From contig NC_088645.1 of NCBI RefSeq assembly GCF_964019385.1, positions 42,570,831 to 42,634,830 of the forward strand: 64,000 bases of DNA, given 5' to 3'. Under the pieces are notes generated by a model. It did not search any database. It had not been told where the DNA came from and was given only the letters and a program-made list of their open reading frames with translations. Shown here in pieces: positions 43,544 to 53,929 of this stretch. This DNA comes from Sycon ciliatum (lineage: Eukaryota; Porifera; Calcarea; Leucosolenida; Sycettidae). The position numbers and the translations under genes are program-made. The number at the start of each line of letters is the position of its first letter. Position 1 is the stretch's first letter.

Positions 43544-45004
43544 GGTTTTGATGGGTTTGTACGACTCCCAGCTCTTGACTTTTGTTGGGTGTACGAGACG
43601 CACGCACAGTTTTCTTAGGGTGAGTACTTTTTCATGTAGTACTGAATGCGGCAAGCAGGACTCGCCCATCCGCCCCTCCCCAAATGGATCTACTCGAATG
43701 GTTCCGGAGGTAGGGGTGCTCTGGCGGGATTTTACGACATACACAAGCGCGCACACACGCACACAATATACACACGCACGCACACACATACACACAAACG
43801 CACGCTATGTCGCACGTCTTGGGCATGGCTTCGTGAATACAAATAATAATTTAATGTTATAATTTATAGGATCCAAATGTTAGAGCAGCTTTACAAAACC
43901 TACCGTTCAATACCGGATCATCTTGTGACAGCTTCCTTGCAACACCCATGACTTGACCCCACTTCGTCTTGACGTCGGGAAATCGTTCACACCGGAGTTG
44001 GGACACGACTCATTGAAATCCAGGCCTATCTGCAGCTGGGAGCAGGACAGAGTTGATGGACGTCAGCAGCGGCTGTAGAACAACCATAAACGAGTCTTCT
44101 TTCTCCGCAGTCAGGCGGGACAGCAGCTTTGCAACGCAAGCTTCTTGCCTTCTGTGGGTCTTTAGCGGCTGGGATTCGGAACGCTCTGTAGAAACCATTG
44201 AACAAGTACTGCACTCTATCAACCCACAAGTATTTCTTCCAATTCATGATTATTCGCAACTTTTTATGCAGTACGCGCACCAGATCAGAAGCCGCTAAGT
44301 AGCAAGGTTGAAAGTTTCAAGACAAATTGAAAAATATAATAACATAGAAAATTAGAATTTAAACCATACCTGTGGCCCAAGCCAATACAGACTGAGCGTT
44401 CACGCGAAGAGAACGTAGATCTACGTCAGTTGAGGTTTCTTGACCCGGATCTGGATCGCGATCAGCAGCACTCTCTGCCTCAATCACGATCATCAAATGC
44501 AACTAATTACTTGGAAAAGTAGTTCATTCTTCTTCTTCTTTTCGAGCTACGATTTCCCACGATCCTATCGATCCTGCACGAGTCCGTTCCCCAAAGAGTG
44601 CACTCCCAAAGTCCCATGGCATAAGTACGCGGAGTAGTTGGTTTATAACTCAGGGCACGCACCGGGGATATCTGAGGGAAAAGTGGGAGAAAGTGCCGCG
44701 AGTCAATCATAGTCGGCCCGGAAGGCCTCGTGTCGCCTCCCGGGTCTATACGACTCCCTGTCGCAAACGATACTGCATCGTTATGAGTGGATAGTTGGCG
44801 AGGGATCCGTCTCCCAACTCATTGGCCCCGATCGCGGACGATCTCCAACTCTCTCCTTCTCTCTCCAAGCAATGCGTCCACCAGAGTATGCAACACTAGG
44901 ACTGCAACCAGGGAGTAGTAGAGTACTCTGCCACACCCTCACTGCAACTGCAGGCATCCACGCAGTCGCTGGGGTCGATGATGGATCATGGAGGAGGCAA
45001 CGAC

Positions 45005-45357
45005 ACCCTGCTATAAAACTATTTGAATTTGATATTGATGTAAACTAAACTAATATTCAAATACACCTGGACTGACAGGACAGGAGACATTCAGCAGCCT
45101 GTCAGCGATCCACGATAGCTCTACTTGTACTAGCGAAGGTCGCTTCAACTCGGACAAGAACGACACAAGAACGACACCCTGCTATACAACTATTTGAATT
45201 TGATATTGATGTAAACCAAACTAGTTATAACAATACAAATACACCTGTACTGGGCCGCAGTGAATGCGCCCCAAATCCACGAGTGTACTTGACAGGAGAC
45301 ATTCAGCAGCCTGTCAGCACTTGTACAAGCGAAGGCGCTTCAACTCGGACAAGAACA
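45005..45357. repeat. Tandem duplication ~175 bp
   Basis: ACACCCTGCTATA-AACTATTTGAATTTGATATTGATGTAAAC and GGAGACATTCAGCAGCCTGT occur twice, the second copy carrying a small extra segment. Confidence 0.8.
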
Positions 45358-47894
45358 TCTAAAATTTTATAGGTCGTGCTGCATTTGCATTCTCTCCGCC
45401 AAAGCGGAGCGTTGAGGAGCACAGTAGTCTACATGTATGTGTGACCGCTGCATCGTGTGGTCCGCCAAAGCGGCTGGGGTAGTTCTGCTTTTCGCCTCCG
45501 CAAAAGCGGTGCAAGCTTTTCATGTGTGACCGCGGCCTAAGAGGTTTGAAGTATTTACTTATCCTCAATTCGGCCCAAATCGGACTTTCAAAAGCCAGCT
45601 GGACTGTCTCCGATGAATGGACAGTAGAGCACTGGACGCATCGCTTCCACACGCTCAGTGCCTTGTTGTCCACCTCCGCGAACGACTCTTTTGGCTTTGA
45701 TTTGGGTCTACATATACATGTATACTAGCTCATTTTGAACGAACTGGTGGGGCTATTCCGTTCTTTCCCACTTCAAGGTGCATCGGATTTGCATTGGACA
45801 AGACTGTAAATAGCAGCTCTCCCTCAGCTAAATACACATTTCCGGCTTAGCCCATGCTTGAAACACACTGAGTGCGAGCCAAAATGAACACTCCGGTCGT
45901 GAAGGGCAATATATCCACAGAGAAACAATACCAACCCAAGAAATCAAAAACAAGCGGACTACTACAAGAAACAATGTTGAGGAGCAGCTAGCTTCGCGCC
46001 TCGGAAAGTTGCAAACATGCGCCAAGCAGTTGCAACTGTCAATCATCCCTAAAATGCCATGGTGGCAACCAAAAAACGTAAACAAAAGTCACTACACGTG
46101 CCCTTCGTCCACATAATTATTTTGAAACACATCTACTACTTCTAGTACTACTGTACTGTACACTGCACTGTATCATGGAAATTCACATTTACACGTGCCT
46201 TTGCCCCTAGTCTGAATCGAATGAATCAGAATTATGAATTTTTCATACGTGTACATATAGATCAGCAGTACGGCTCTCCTGCAGCATGCTGCATTGGGTT
46301 TGTGGACGGATCCACCATGTCCGGATTATGTGTGTCTACATCTTGATCTTGGAACGATTACAATCATGTACATTACGCCACATGGTCATTATAAGTCAGG
46401 CGTCCTGTTCTGTATCATAATCGACATTGGTAAACGCTTGTGTCTTGTTTCCGTCTCAAGAAGGATGGGACAATAATTTGCTTCATAACCTTAGTTGACT
46501 AGGTGTGCGCTCAGCTTTATGAGATAGTTTTGCTCTTTGGGACAGCGTGAAAGGGATCCGCTATCTTCGCAGATTTACGACGCACGTCTCGGTAAGAACA
46601 AGGTAAGCGAGAGCGATATAGATTAGTTCCGTTGAGACTTTAGTTAGTGTGGCGTTTGCACGAAACTACATGTGTGTAAGATTTTGTTTGGGATTTCCTT
46701 ACTACTGAGCACAGTCGTTCATTTTGCGCCTAACTGCAGTATATAACATGTATGTGTTACCGTTACATTTACATGTAATTTCCTTCGCGGAAATTGATAA
46801 AACCTTGACATACCAGTACTCAATCCAGCACACAAACGATTGACTGAAGTAGGGGTAATAATCATCCCATGATGTACTGCAATGACAAGTGACTACTTCG
46901 ATTTATGCATGTCATTGTGCAGCATGCGACACAACAACAAAGGAATAAGCCAAAAGACGTTATTCAAAATATGTCATGTGTTTCTACGTTCATTTCTACA
47001 TGTACATGTACATGTATGGGTTATAATCAAGGGTTCGCACAAGGAACACTGATTGTGCCAGACAGCCGCCATGATGTGTACCTTACCACCTTCAATACAC
47101 ACTTTCCGGCCGCTTGTTGTCTAGCATGAAATTGTTTGTAGTGATGATTAATCTACAAAACACTATTGGTAAAAAACACAATCCAGAGGCACCTCGATGG
47201 AGACGGGCAGTTTCTACGGCACCTGCCTGTCATCAGCAGGGTCAAATGGCAAAATCACTTAGCCAGTACGTGTACGCACGACAATCTCAGGAACACCAGT
47301 CCTGTCCTCCTTCAGCTACACTGCAGCCACCAGCCATGTTACTTCAGACCTCAACGACACAATTCAAAAAACAAAACGTTTCGTCGACAGAAAGACTTTA
47401 CGTTTCGCTCCGTGTTTCCTCGTATTTTTCTTGAACGTTTAGCAAAATATACAGTCATGTAGTCATTCGCATGCAAACGTGTGGATTCTAGTAAGTCTGG
47501 GCTTTCTGATTTTTTTCGCATTTCTCAAGCGCTGAGCGGTGCAACAATTGTGAAACCACGGAACGATATAGGGGTTCGACGAGAGAACAAACCCCGTCGC
47601 ACCCATGTTAGCGCACAGCATCGTGACGGCCAAGTTCCTAAATCTCTCTCTAGATGCCGTCAGCTTCCTTTGTGCGAAGATTCAAGTCTCCCCTCGGAAC
47701 TGGCATACCCCGGTGAAAAACGTCATCGCACAGATTTCAGCTCCCGAACTAATGTTGTATACAGAACACAGTCCGGATCCTGCAAGTAATAGTTGAGCAA
47801 CACTGAAGAGTCCAGACTGCAGTGCAGTAGACATGAGGTAACACGTACCCATCACAGTCGACAGTCGTGTCTTGCACAGCTACATGTACAATGA

Positions 47895-48330
47895 CTTTAT
47901 TCCCGTAGCTATGCAGAAGACGTTACTTCAGTAACGTCTGGCGCTAGCCAGGGTCCACACAGCTTTAATTTGGTGTTTGTTTGTTTGTTTGTTTGTTTGT
48001 TTGTTTGTTTGTTTGTTTGTTTGTGTCACGCCTGGCGCTATCCCGTATCTATCCCGTACTGTACCGTACCAGCAAAGACAGCTGGCCACAATATTTTTGT
48101 TTGTTGTTTGTGCCATCGACATGCCTGGCGCTATCCCGTACCTGTCCCGTACCATCAAGAGTACGGTACCATCAAGAGAATCAGTACTAGTATATATGCG
48201 AAGTGTATGGGGGAATGCATTCAGTCCAGTAACATTTTGTGTGGATTTGTGTGCGAGGCCAAGATCCCACTAGCTGGCTGGCTGGGCCGCCTGTCGACCA
48301 GCCCGGGAATCGCATGTAGGCGGAAAGCAT
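47895..48330 (+). repeat. Dispersed repeat, inverted relative of 30.0-30.2 kb, with (TTTG)n
   Basis: TCCCGTAGCTATGCAGAAG and AACGTCTGGCGCTAGCCAGG match 30040-30210 inverted. (TTTG)n at 47977-48022. TAGCTATGCAGAAGACGTTA also recurs at 51474 on the far side of the hammerhead array. Confidence 0.7.
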
Positions 48331-48460
48331 AATAATTATAACGTATATACAGTCATGTCTTTGTCTTTGTTTCTCTCCTTATTATTCAGTTCGCCGTGGT
48401 TGGCTACCACCCGACTTCTCATATATATTGGCAGTCTTCTGACGAGCCAGGAGATGTTGA

Positions 48461-48496
<36 letters not shown>

Positions 48497-48637
48497 TCAG
48501 GACTAAATATTGCGACAGAGCTTTCGGCCATATTTTCAATTCATTGCATTCCCAACTCATCACAACCACGCGCTCTTCAGCCGAACCATACAGACACCAG
48601 CAAGGACACTTCCGTTGAGAGATAATATTGCTCTACG

Positions 48638-48683
48638 CCTCTAGACAGCTGTTTCGCTACCTGTCGGAGCTCATCAGTAGAGG
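48638..48683 (-). ncRNA. Hammerhead ribozyme, array unit 1
   Basis: Stem I CCUCUA/UAGAGG, CUGAUGA, GAAA, stem III ACA-GC-UGU and GUC cleavage triplet intact. Stem II has one C-U mismatch (GGUAGC opposite GCUCC). Predicted cut on the minus strand falls between 48644 and 48643. Confidence 0.85.
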
Positions 48684-49483
48684 ATAATAATGATGATAAT
48701 GGAGGAATGATCATTCTTATACACCAGAAATGGCGCAAATGCGCGCTTTCCACATATATCAATGGCATATGCAAGCTGCTAAAATGGTAAAGTGTGAGAA
48801 CAGCGATAAATAATCATAGTACGCGCTCATTGGTGAAGAAACACACCACACAAGCGATGAAAACCTGACGCGGAATACTGATGCCAATGGAAAGTACATG
48901 TATGTTGTTTATTATTATGATGTCGCAATGTCCATGTATTCAGGCGAGGCTAGACTCACCGCCGAGATCCCCCAACGCGACAGGCTCGGTTGCCGTTCAG
49001 GATTCACACCGACCTGTCCGCCCGTCAACAGGATCGACAGCGGGAGGCCCCACTGATGCCGATGTTGATGCACACCGGGAAACTTGTAGTCGTGAGTGTG
49101 ATACTAACAGGTCTAGTACTAGCAACCACTGACAAACGAGAGGCCAGCTGGGGCATTCACTCCAGTCAGGGATGCTTGGTCGACGCTTCGTATCAGCAGC
49201 TCAGCTCAGTTTGATCAAAGATGTTGCAGATGTGTCTTGCTTTCCTCCTTCCTTCTTCACCGACTCGTCTTGTCACCTCTTCTTCTTGCTTCCCCGACAC
49301 TTCGTGTTCACTCTGCTCTGCCACTAACGGCGCATTAAAACTTCAGAACTAAATATTGCGACAGAGCTTTCGGCCATATTTTCAATTCATTGCATTCCCA
49401 ACTCATCACAACCACGCGCTCTTCAGCCGAACCATACAGACACCAGCAAGGACACTTCCGTTGAGAGATAATATTGCTCCACG

Positions 49484-49529
49484 CCTCTAGACAGCTGTTT
49501 CGCTACCTGTCGGAGCTCATCAGTAGAGG
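49484..49529 (-). ncRNA. Hammerhead ribozyme, array unit 2
   Basis: Identical to unit 1, including the stem II mismatch, exactly 846 bases on. The shared mismatch indicates units 1 and 2 derive from one recent duplication. Confidence 0.85.
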
Positions 49530-50329
49530 ATAATAATGATGATAATGGAGGAATGATCATTCTTATACACCAGAAATGGCGCAAATGCGCGCTTTCCACA
49601 TATATCAATGGCATATGCAAGCTGCTAAAATGGTAAAGTGTGAGAACAGCGATAAATAATCATAGTACGCGCTCATTGGTGAAGAAACACACCACACAAG
49701 CGATGAAAACCTGACGCGGAATACTGATGCCAATGGAAAGTACATGTATGTTGTTTATTATTATGATGTCGCAATGTCCATGTATTCAGGCGAGGCTAGA
49801 CTCACCGCCGAGATCCCCCAACGCGACAGGCTCGGTTGCCGTTCAGGATTCACACCGACCTGTCCGCCCGTCAACAGGATCGACAGCGGGAGGCCCCACT
49901 GATGCCGATGTTGATGCACACCGGGAAACTTGTAGTCGTGAGTGTGATACTAACAGGTCTAGTACTAGCAACCACTGACAAACGAGAGGCCAGCTGGGGC
50001 ATTCACTCCAGTCAGGGATGCTTGGTCGACGCTTCGTATCAGCAGCTCAGCTCAGTTTGATCAAAGATGTTGCAGATGTGTCTTGCTTTCCTCCTTCCTT
50101 CTTCACCGACTCGTCTTGTCACCTCTTCTTCTTGCTTCCCCGACACTTCATGTTCACTCTGCTCTGCCACTAACGGCGCATTAAAACTTCAGAACTAAAT
50201 ATTGCGACAGAGCTTTCGGCCATATTTTCAATTCATTGCATTCCCAACTCATCACAACCACGCGCTCTTCAGCCGAACCATACAGACACCAGCAAGGACA
50301 CTTCCGTTGAGAGATAATATTGCTCCACG

Positions 50330-50375
50330 CCTCTAGACAGCTGTTTCGCTCCCTGTCGGAGCTCATCAGTAGAGG
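50330..50375 (-). ncRNA. Hammerhead ribozyme, array unit 3 (all stems intact)
   Basis: Stem II is fully paired (GCUCC-GACAG-GGAGC), as in the dispersed monomer at 11609. All core residues are conserved. Confidence 0.9.
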
Positions 50376-51186
50376 ATGATAATGATGATAATTGATGAAT
50401 GATCATTCTTATACACCAGAAATGGCGCAAGTGCGCGCTTTCCACATAATATCAATGGCATATGCAAGCTGCTAAAATGGTAAAGTGTGAGAACAGCGAT
50501 AAATAATCATAGTACGCGCTCATTGGTGGAGAAACACACCACACAAGCGACGAAAATCTTACTCGGAATATTGATGCCAATGGAAAGTACATGTACTGTA
50601 TGTTGTTTATTATTATGATGTTGCAATGTCCATGTATGCAGGCGAGGCGAGACTCACCGCCGAGATCCCCCAACGCGACAGGCTCGGTTGCCGTTCAGGA
50701 TTCACATCGACCTGTCCGCCCGTCAACAGGATCGACAGCGGGAGGCCCCACTGATGCCGATGTTGATGCACACCAGGAAACTTGTAGTCGTGAGTGTGAT
50801 ACTAACAGGTCTAGTAGCAACCACTGACAAACGAGAGGCCAGCTGGGGCATTCACTCCAGTCAGGGATGCTTGGTCGACGCTTCGTATCAGCAGCTCAGC
50901 TCAGTTTGATCAAAGATGTTGCAGATGTGTCTTGCTTTCCTCCTTCCTTCTTCACCGACTCGTCTTGTCATCTCTCCTTCTTTCTTCACCGACTCTTCGT
51001 GTCCACTCTGCTCTGCCACTAACGGCGCATTAAAACTTCAGAACTAAATATTGCGACAGAGCTTTCGGCCATATTTTCAATTCATTGCATTCCCAACTCA
51101 TCACAACCACGCGCTCTTCAGCCGAACCATACAGACACCAGCAAGGACACTTCCGTTGAGAGATATTGATATTGATATTATGTGGA

Positions 51187-51223
<37 letters not shown>

Positions 51224-51234
51224 TAGATGTATAG

Positions 51235-51265
51235 CAGGGAGTCATATTATGTGAACGACTCCCTG
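51235..51265. mobile_element. 31 bp minimal hAT-like relic
   Basis: CAGGGAGTC ... GACTCCCTG with only 13 bases between the ends; flanks ATGTATAG and CTGTATGG match at 6 of 8. The ends match the 4.3 kb hAT at 40479, suggesting an extreme deletion derivative. Confidence 0.55.
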
Positions 51266-51367
51266 CTGTATGGAGAGATTTTCTGGAAAGAAATACGAAG
51301 TAGGAAGACGAGTAAATGTAATCAGAATGGATGTTAGTTAACGTCAGTATAATAATAAGAAGAAGAA

Positions 51368-51472
51368 GAACGCCCGTGATCGGCAGAGTCAGCGCCGGTC
51401 CCAGGAAACGTCAGGACAGACATCCCGTCGACTCCAGAACGCCCGTGATCGGCAGAGTCAGCGCCGGTTCCA
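51368..51472. repeat. Short direct repeat, ~40 bp
   Basis: GAACGCCCGTGATCGGCAGA-GTCAGCGCCGG occurs at 51368 and 51438, separated by ~30 bases. Confidence 0.8.
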
Positions 51473-52019
51473 TAGCTATGCAGAAGACGTTACTTCAGTA
51501 TCTCATTGAAACGTTTTTGCAATACAATGATGTAGCTAATCAAAGGAAAAAGCATTTCCATCAGTTCTAACAACATGCACGATGAGCTAGGCAACAAAGC
51601 ATAGCGCAGGGCCCTGAGCTTCCAAGCTCTCTCGTATACATGACCACTGCAGTCACTACTACTGAGTAGCCTGTCCATGGCATGTAACTTTGTAAGGGTG
51701 TTTTGACAAGGAGGTTTTGTATCTCAGCTTGAGACGTCACAAGTCATCTGCACAGATAATAGTGCCGTGTATGCAAATTTTGATCTGAACGCAGTACACA
51801 GTACAAGTCATGTCATGGTTCTGATGTGCACGCGCAGTACTGTTTGTACAGTTCTAGCTGCGAAGTACAGTGTATCTGCTTTACTGACAAATTTGTGCTC
51901 GTAGACTACAGCAGACTGTCAGTCCATTCATTGAAAACTGGCACCCTACCTGTACAGAGTACAGCGTATCTGTTAGGTGTCTCCGCGGATCCGGCGTTGT
52001 AAACTGCCACCCTGTGATC

Positions 52020-53204
52020 ATGGTGATGGACTGCTGCTGCTGCTGGCACGCGACGCTGATGCGACGTTTGAGTTTGCCTGGGACTGCGCTGACGGTGTAC
52101 TGACCGTCAGGCTGGCAATGTCGCCAGAGCTCACCACTACTGTTGTGGAGTCAACTAAATCATGGCTCACAGTTGCGAAGAAAAGCGTCGATTAGATGGG
52201 GGCGGTGCACGTGCTCCAAAATGCCAGCTTGGCCAATCAGCAGTCAGCATTTCGTCGCATTTTTGCTCGAAGTAGGGGGGGGTTGAAGGAGTTAGCAGCA
52301 CTTCAGCCAGGTTCTACGAAGCTGGGACTTGGCCCAGGCACAGATGACAGGTGTTCCAAAAGATTTACCGCAACAAATTTTCATTACTCACACGGGTATG
52401 CCAGAGCATATGCGTAAACTTCGGGAGATATAGTACAGCATTCGAAAGGAGTATCCAAAAACGTCTCGGTAAATTTCTTTGCCAGGGTCTCCTGAAATTT
52501 TTGAGCCATAGATTGTCCAAATCGACCAAGGGGGAGATGCTCTGTACTGATTTTAGTAACCCCGAGTCCCCGCGGCGCGCAACCGCTTGCGCGAAAATGT
52601 GTGAAGATCAAACAACAAGAAAAACGCATGCATGCAGCAGAACAGCAACGCGTGCCGTCGAAGAGAAAATCATTGTGCACAGATTGTTCAGTGTTCTCTC
52701 CTCCGTTCGCCCGAGGCGTTGGTTGCTGTGCTTTCATTCTCGCTGGAGTTCTTGTGGCAGCGCATTTCGCCATCATGGAGAAACTGGCACCCTGGGAAAC
52801 CTGGTCTTCAGTGGCCCTGGACAAACGCCCGGTGGATTTGCTGGTCCCGTTCACCTCCATCCGATCACCAGCTCCGTGTGATATCATCATGTTCTCGGCG
52901 TTACCTGCCTGGCGAGCTCTGACTCGTTTGTTTGTCTTCTTACCTGTGGAATCATCACGATCGCTCATTGTAGGATCAGCTTTTGGTCGAACATGGCATG
53001 TTGTTTTTACTGGGACTAGCACAGGTTGCGTTTCGCCTTCTCCTTCAAAATATCGCGAACATCGGCTCTAAAATTAAGGATTCTTTACGATGTCGAGAGT
53101 GGTTAGCAATTTTTTGCGTCGTGCTCAAAGCCCCACCCACGCTGGTGGCGGAGGGCATATGTAGTGGAACAGATATTGTACCACCGACACCGAGTCCTGT
53201 CAGG
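52020..53204. other. Region upstream of the LINE, unassigned frames
   Basis: A 212-codon minus-strand frame (52384-53022) contains MSDRDDSTGKKTNKRVRARQ and a polar, low-complexity N-terminus. It could be a host first exon or the antisense of a LINE 5' UTR. No domain was recognised, so it is not called as a gene. Confidence 0.3.
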
Positions 53205-53923
53205 ATGAATGGCCATAAAGCCAAGGCACCTAGCCCTGCCGAGAGTTTGTGCAGTGTGCAGTGCGAAGCTAAGGAACCTTTGCAAGCTGGTGCGAGGAAA
53301 CGGATACGCGACGCTCCGGATTGCGGCTTACAATCGGTAGGGAGTATCAATGTAGAAGGTGTTGTTTCGCTTGATTTACTAATCTCGGAATTCAGAAAAA
53401 CAATGAACGAAGTTCTTGATGATAGAATGGCGGCCATAATTGTTGAAGTTGAAGAATTGAAGGATACATGCACAGAACTCAAGGAAAGAGTAGAAGTGCT
53501 TGAGCACCGCAACCGCAAACTGACATGCACTGTGGAGTCTCTTGGGAGATCCGATGCATCCAGAACGCACCCGTCATCTGTTGCAGGGCCCCAACTCGAC
53601 CACACCGTATGGGAAATCGTCCTGGAAGAGCGCCGGCAACATGACCTCCAAGATAACGTGATCATCTCAGGACTTCCGGAGTCCGATGTTGAAAATCTCA
53701 CCCAGCTTGTGAGCGGGCTGGTGCCCAAAGTGAACCCAACTGCCATTACCGTGAGACGAATAAGGAAGCCCTTGGAGAACAAACCCCGGCTGGTTCACGT
53801 TCAAGCAGCTCCGTGCCAAAGGTATAAGATGTACCCTTCCGCTTGACATAATTCTTGTTGAGGGAAAGCCGGTATCCCAGCAGGATATCCAGCGACTTTT
53901 GTCAGGTAATTCTTCTGCATAGG
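53205..53923 (+). pseudogene. LINE ORF1 (coiled coil plus RNA-binding domain)
   Basis: ORF1 proteins of CR1/L1-type LINEs coat the transcript. The chosen start is MNGHKAKAPS at 53205. A coiled coil follows (VEVEELKDTCTELKERVEVL, 53440-53500), then an RRM-like start QDNVIISGLPESD, VRRIRKPLENKPRLVHV. At ~53800 a one-base frameshift breaks the frame; the C-terminal KQLRAKGIRCTLPLD and VSQQDIQRLL continue in the next frame to a stop at ~53921. ORF2 begins almost immediately after. Confidence 0.8.
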
Positions 53924-53929
53924 ACCTAC

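Larger units (their letters stand above)
40479..44760. mobile_element. 4.3 kb hAT element, perfect 8 bp TSD
   Basis: TIR CAGGGAGTCGTATAGACCCG (continuing as GGAGGCGACACG), inverted at the right end; TCGCAAAC at 40471-40478 and 44761-44768. CAGGG termini are classic hAT. No transposase motif was recognised, though the unassigned frames at 42835-43543 lie inside. Confidence 0.92.
40163..45537. mobile_element. 5.4 kb Harbinger-like TIR element with TAA duplication
   Basis: Left GGCCTCGGTCACA, right TGTGTGACCGCGGCC; TAA on both flanks (40160-40162, 45538-45540). The uninterrupted site survives in copy A at ~32921-32935 (GATACTAAGAGG). About 4.3 kb of it is a nested hAT, leaving ~1.1 kb of own sequence with TTTGGCGGAA/CCGCCAAAGC inverted motifs and no transposase. 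Confidence 0.9.
48498..51170 (-). mobile_element. Tandem array of 846 bp hammerhead units (3 full + 1 partial)
   Basis: Units begin CAGAACTAAATATTGCGACA at ~48498, 49344, 50190 and ~51040. Units 1 and 2 are almost identical; unit 3 has a few changes and small indels; the fourth stops at ~51170. No long ORF is present. Each full unit has one hammerhead on the minus strand at exactly 846-base spacing. This arrangement is what a rolling-circle or retrozyme-type circular RNA template would give on integration; metazoan retrozyme units known to me are shorter (a few hundred bases). Confidence 0.9.
48466..51222. repeat. (AAT)n tracts bracketing the hammerhead array
   Basis: ATA/AAT runs at ~48466-48495 and 51186-51222 lie directly outside the array on both sides. 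They may be the target microsatellite split by insertion. Confidence 0.7.
39901..52010. repeat. Segmental duplication, copy B
   Basis: Counterpart of copy A (32560-39905). It is broken by the Harbinger-like element (40163-45537) and by the block 47895-51650, which holds the dispersed repeat and the hammerhead array. Divergence from A by eye is of the order of 10%. Confidence 0.75.

Noticed and set aside
48577..49620. Identical small minus-strand frames in each array unit as a conserved peptide
   Set aside because: They overlap the ribozyme and repeat only because the units are near-identical; unit 3 does not preserve the frame equally.
52384..53022. 212-codon minus-strand frame as a gene
   Set aside because: No domain, no splice support, and it overlaps the likely 5' region of the plus-strand LINE.
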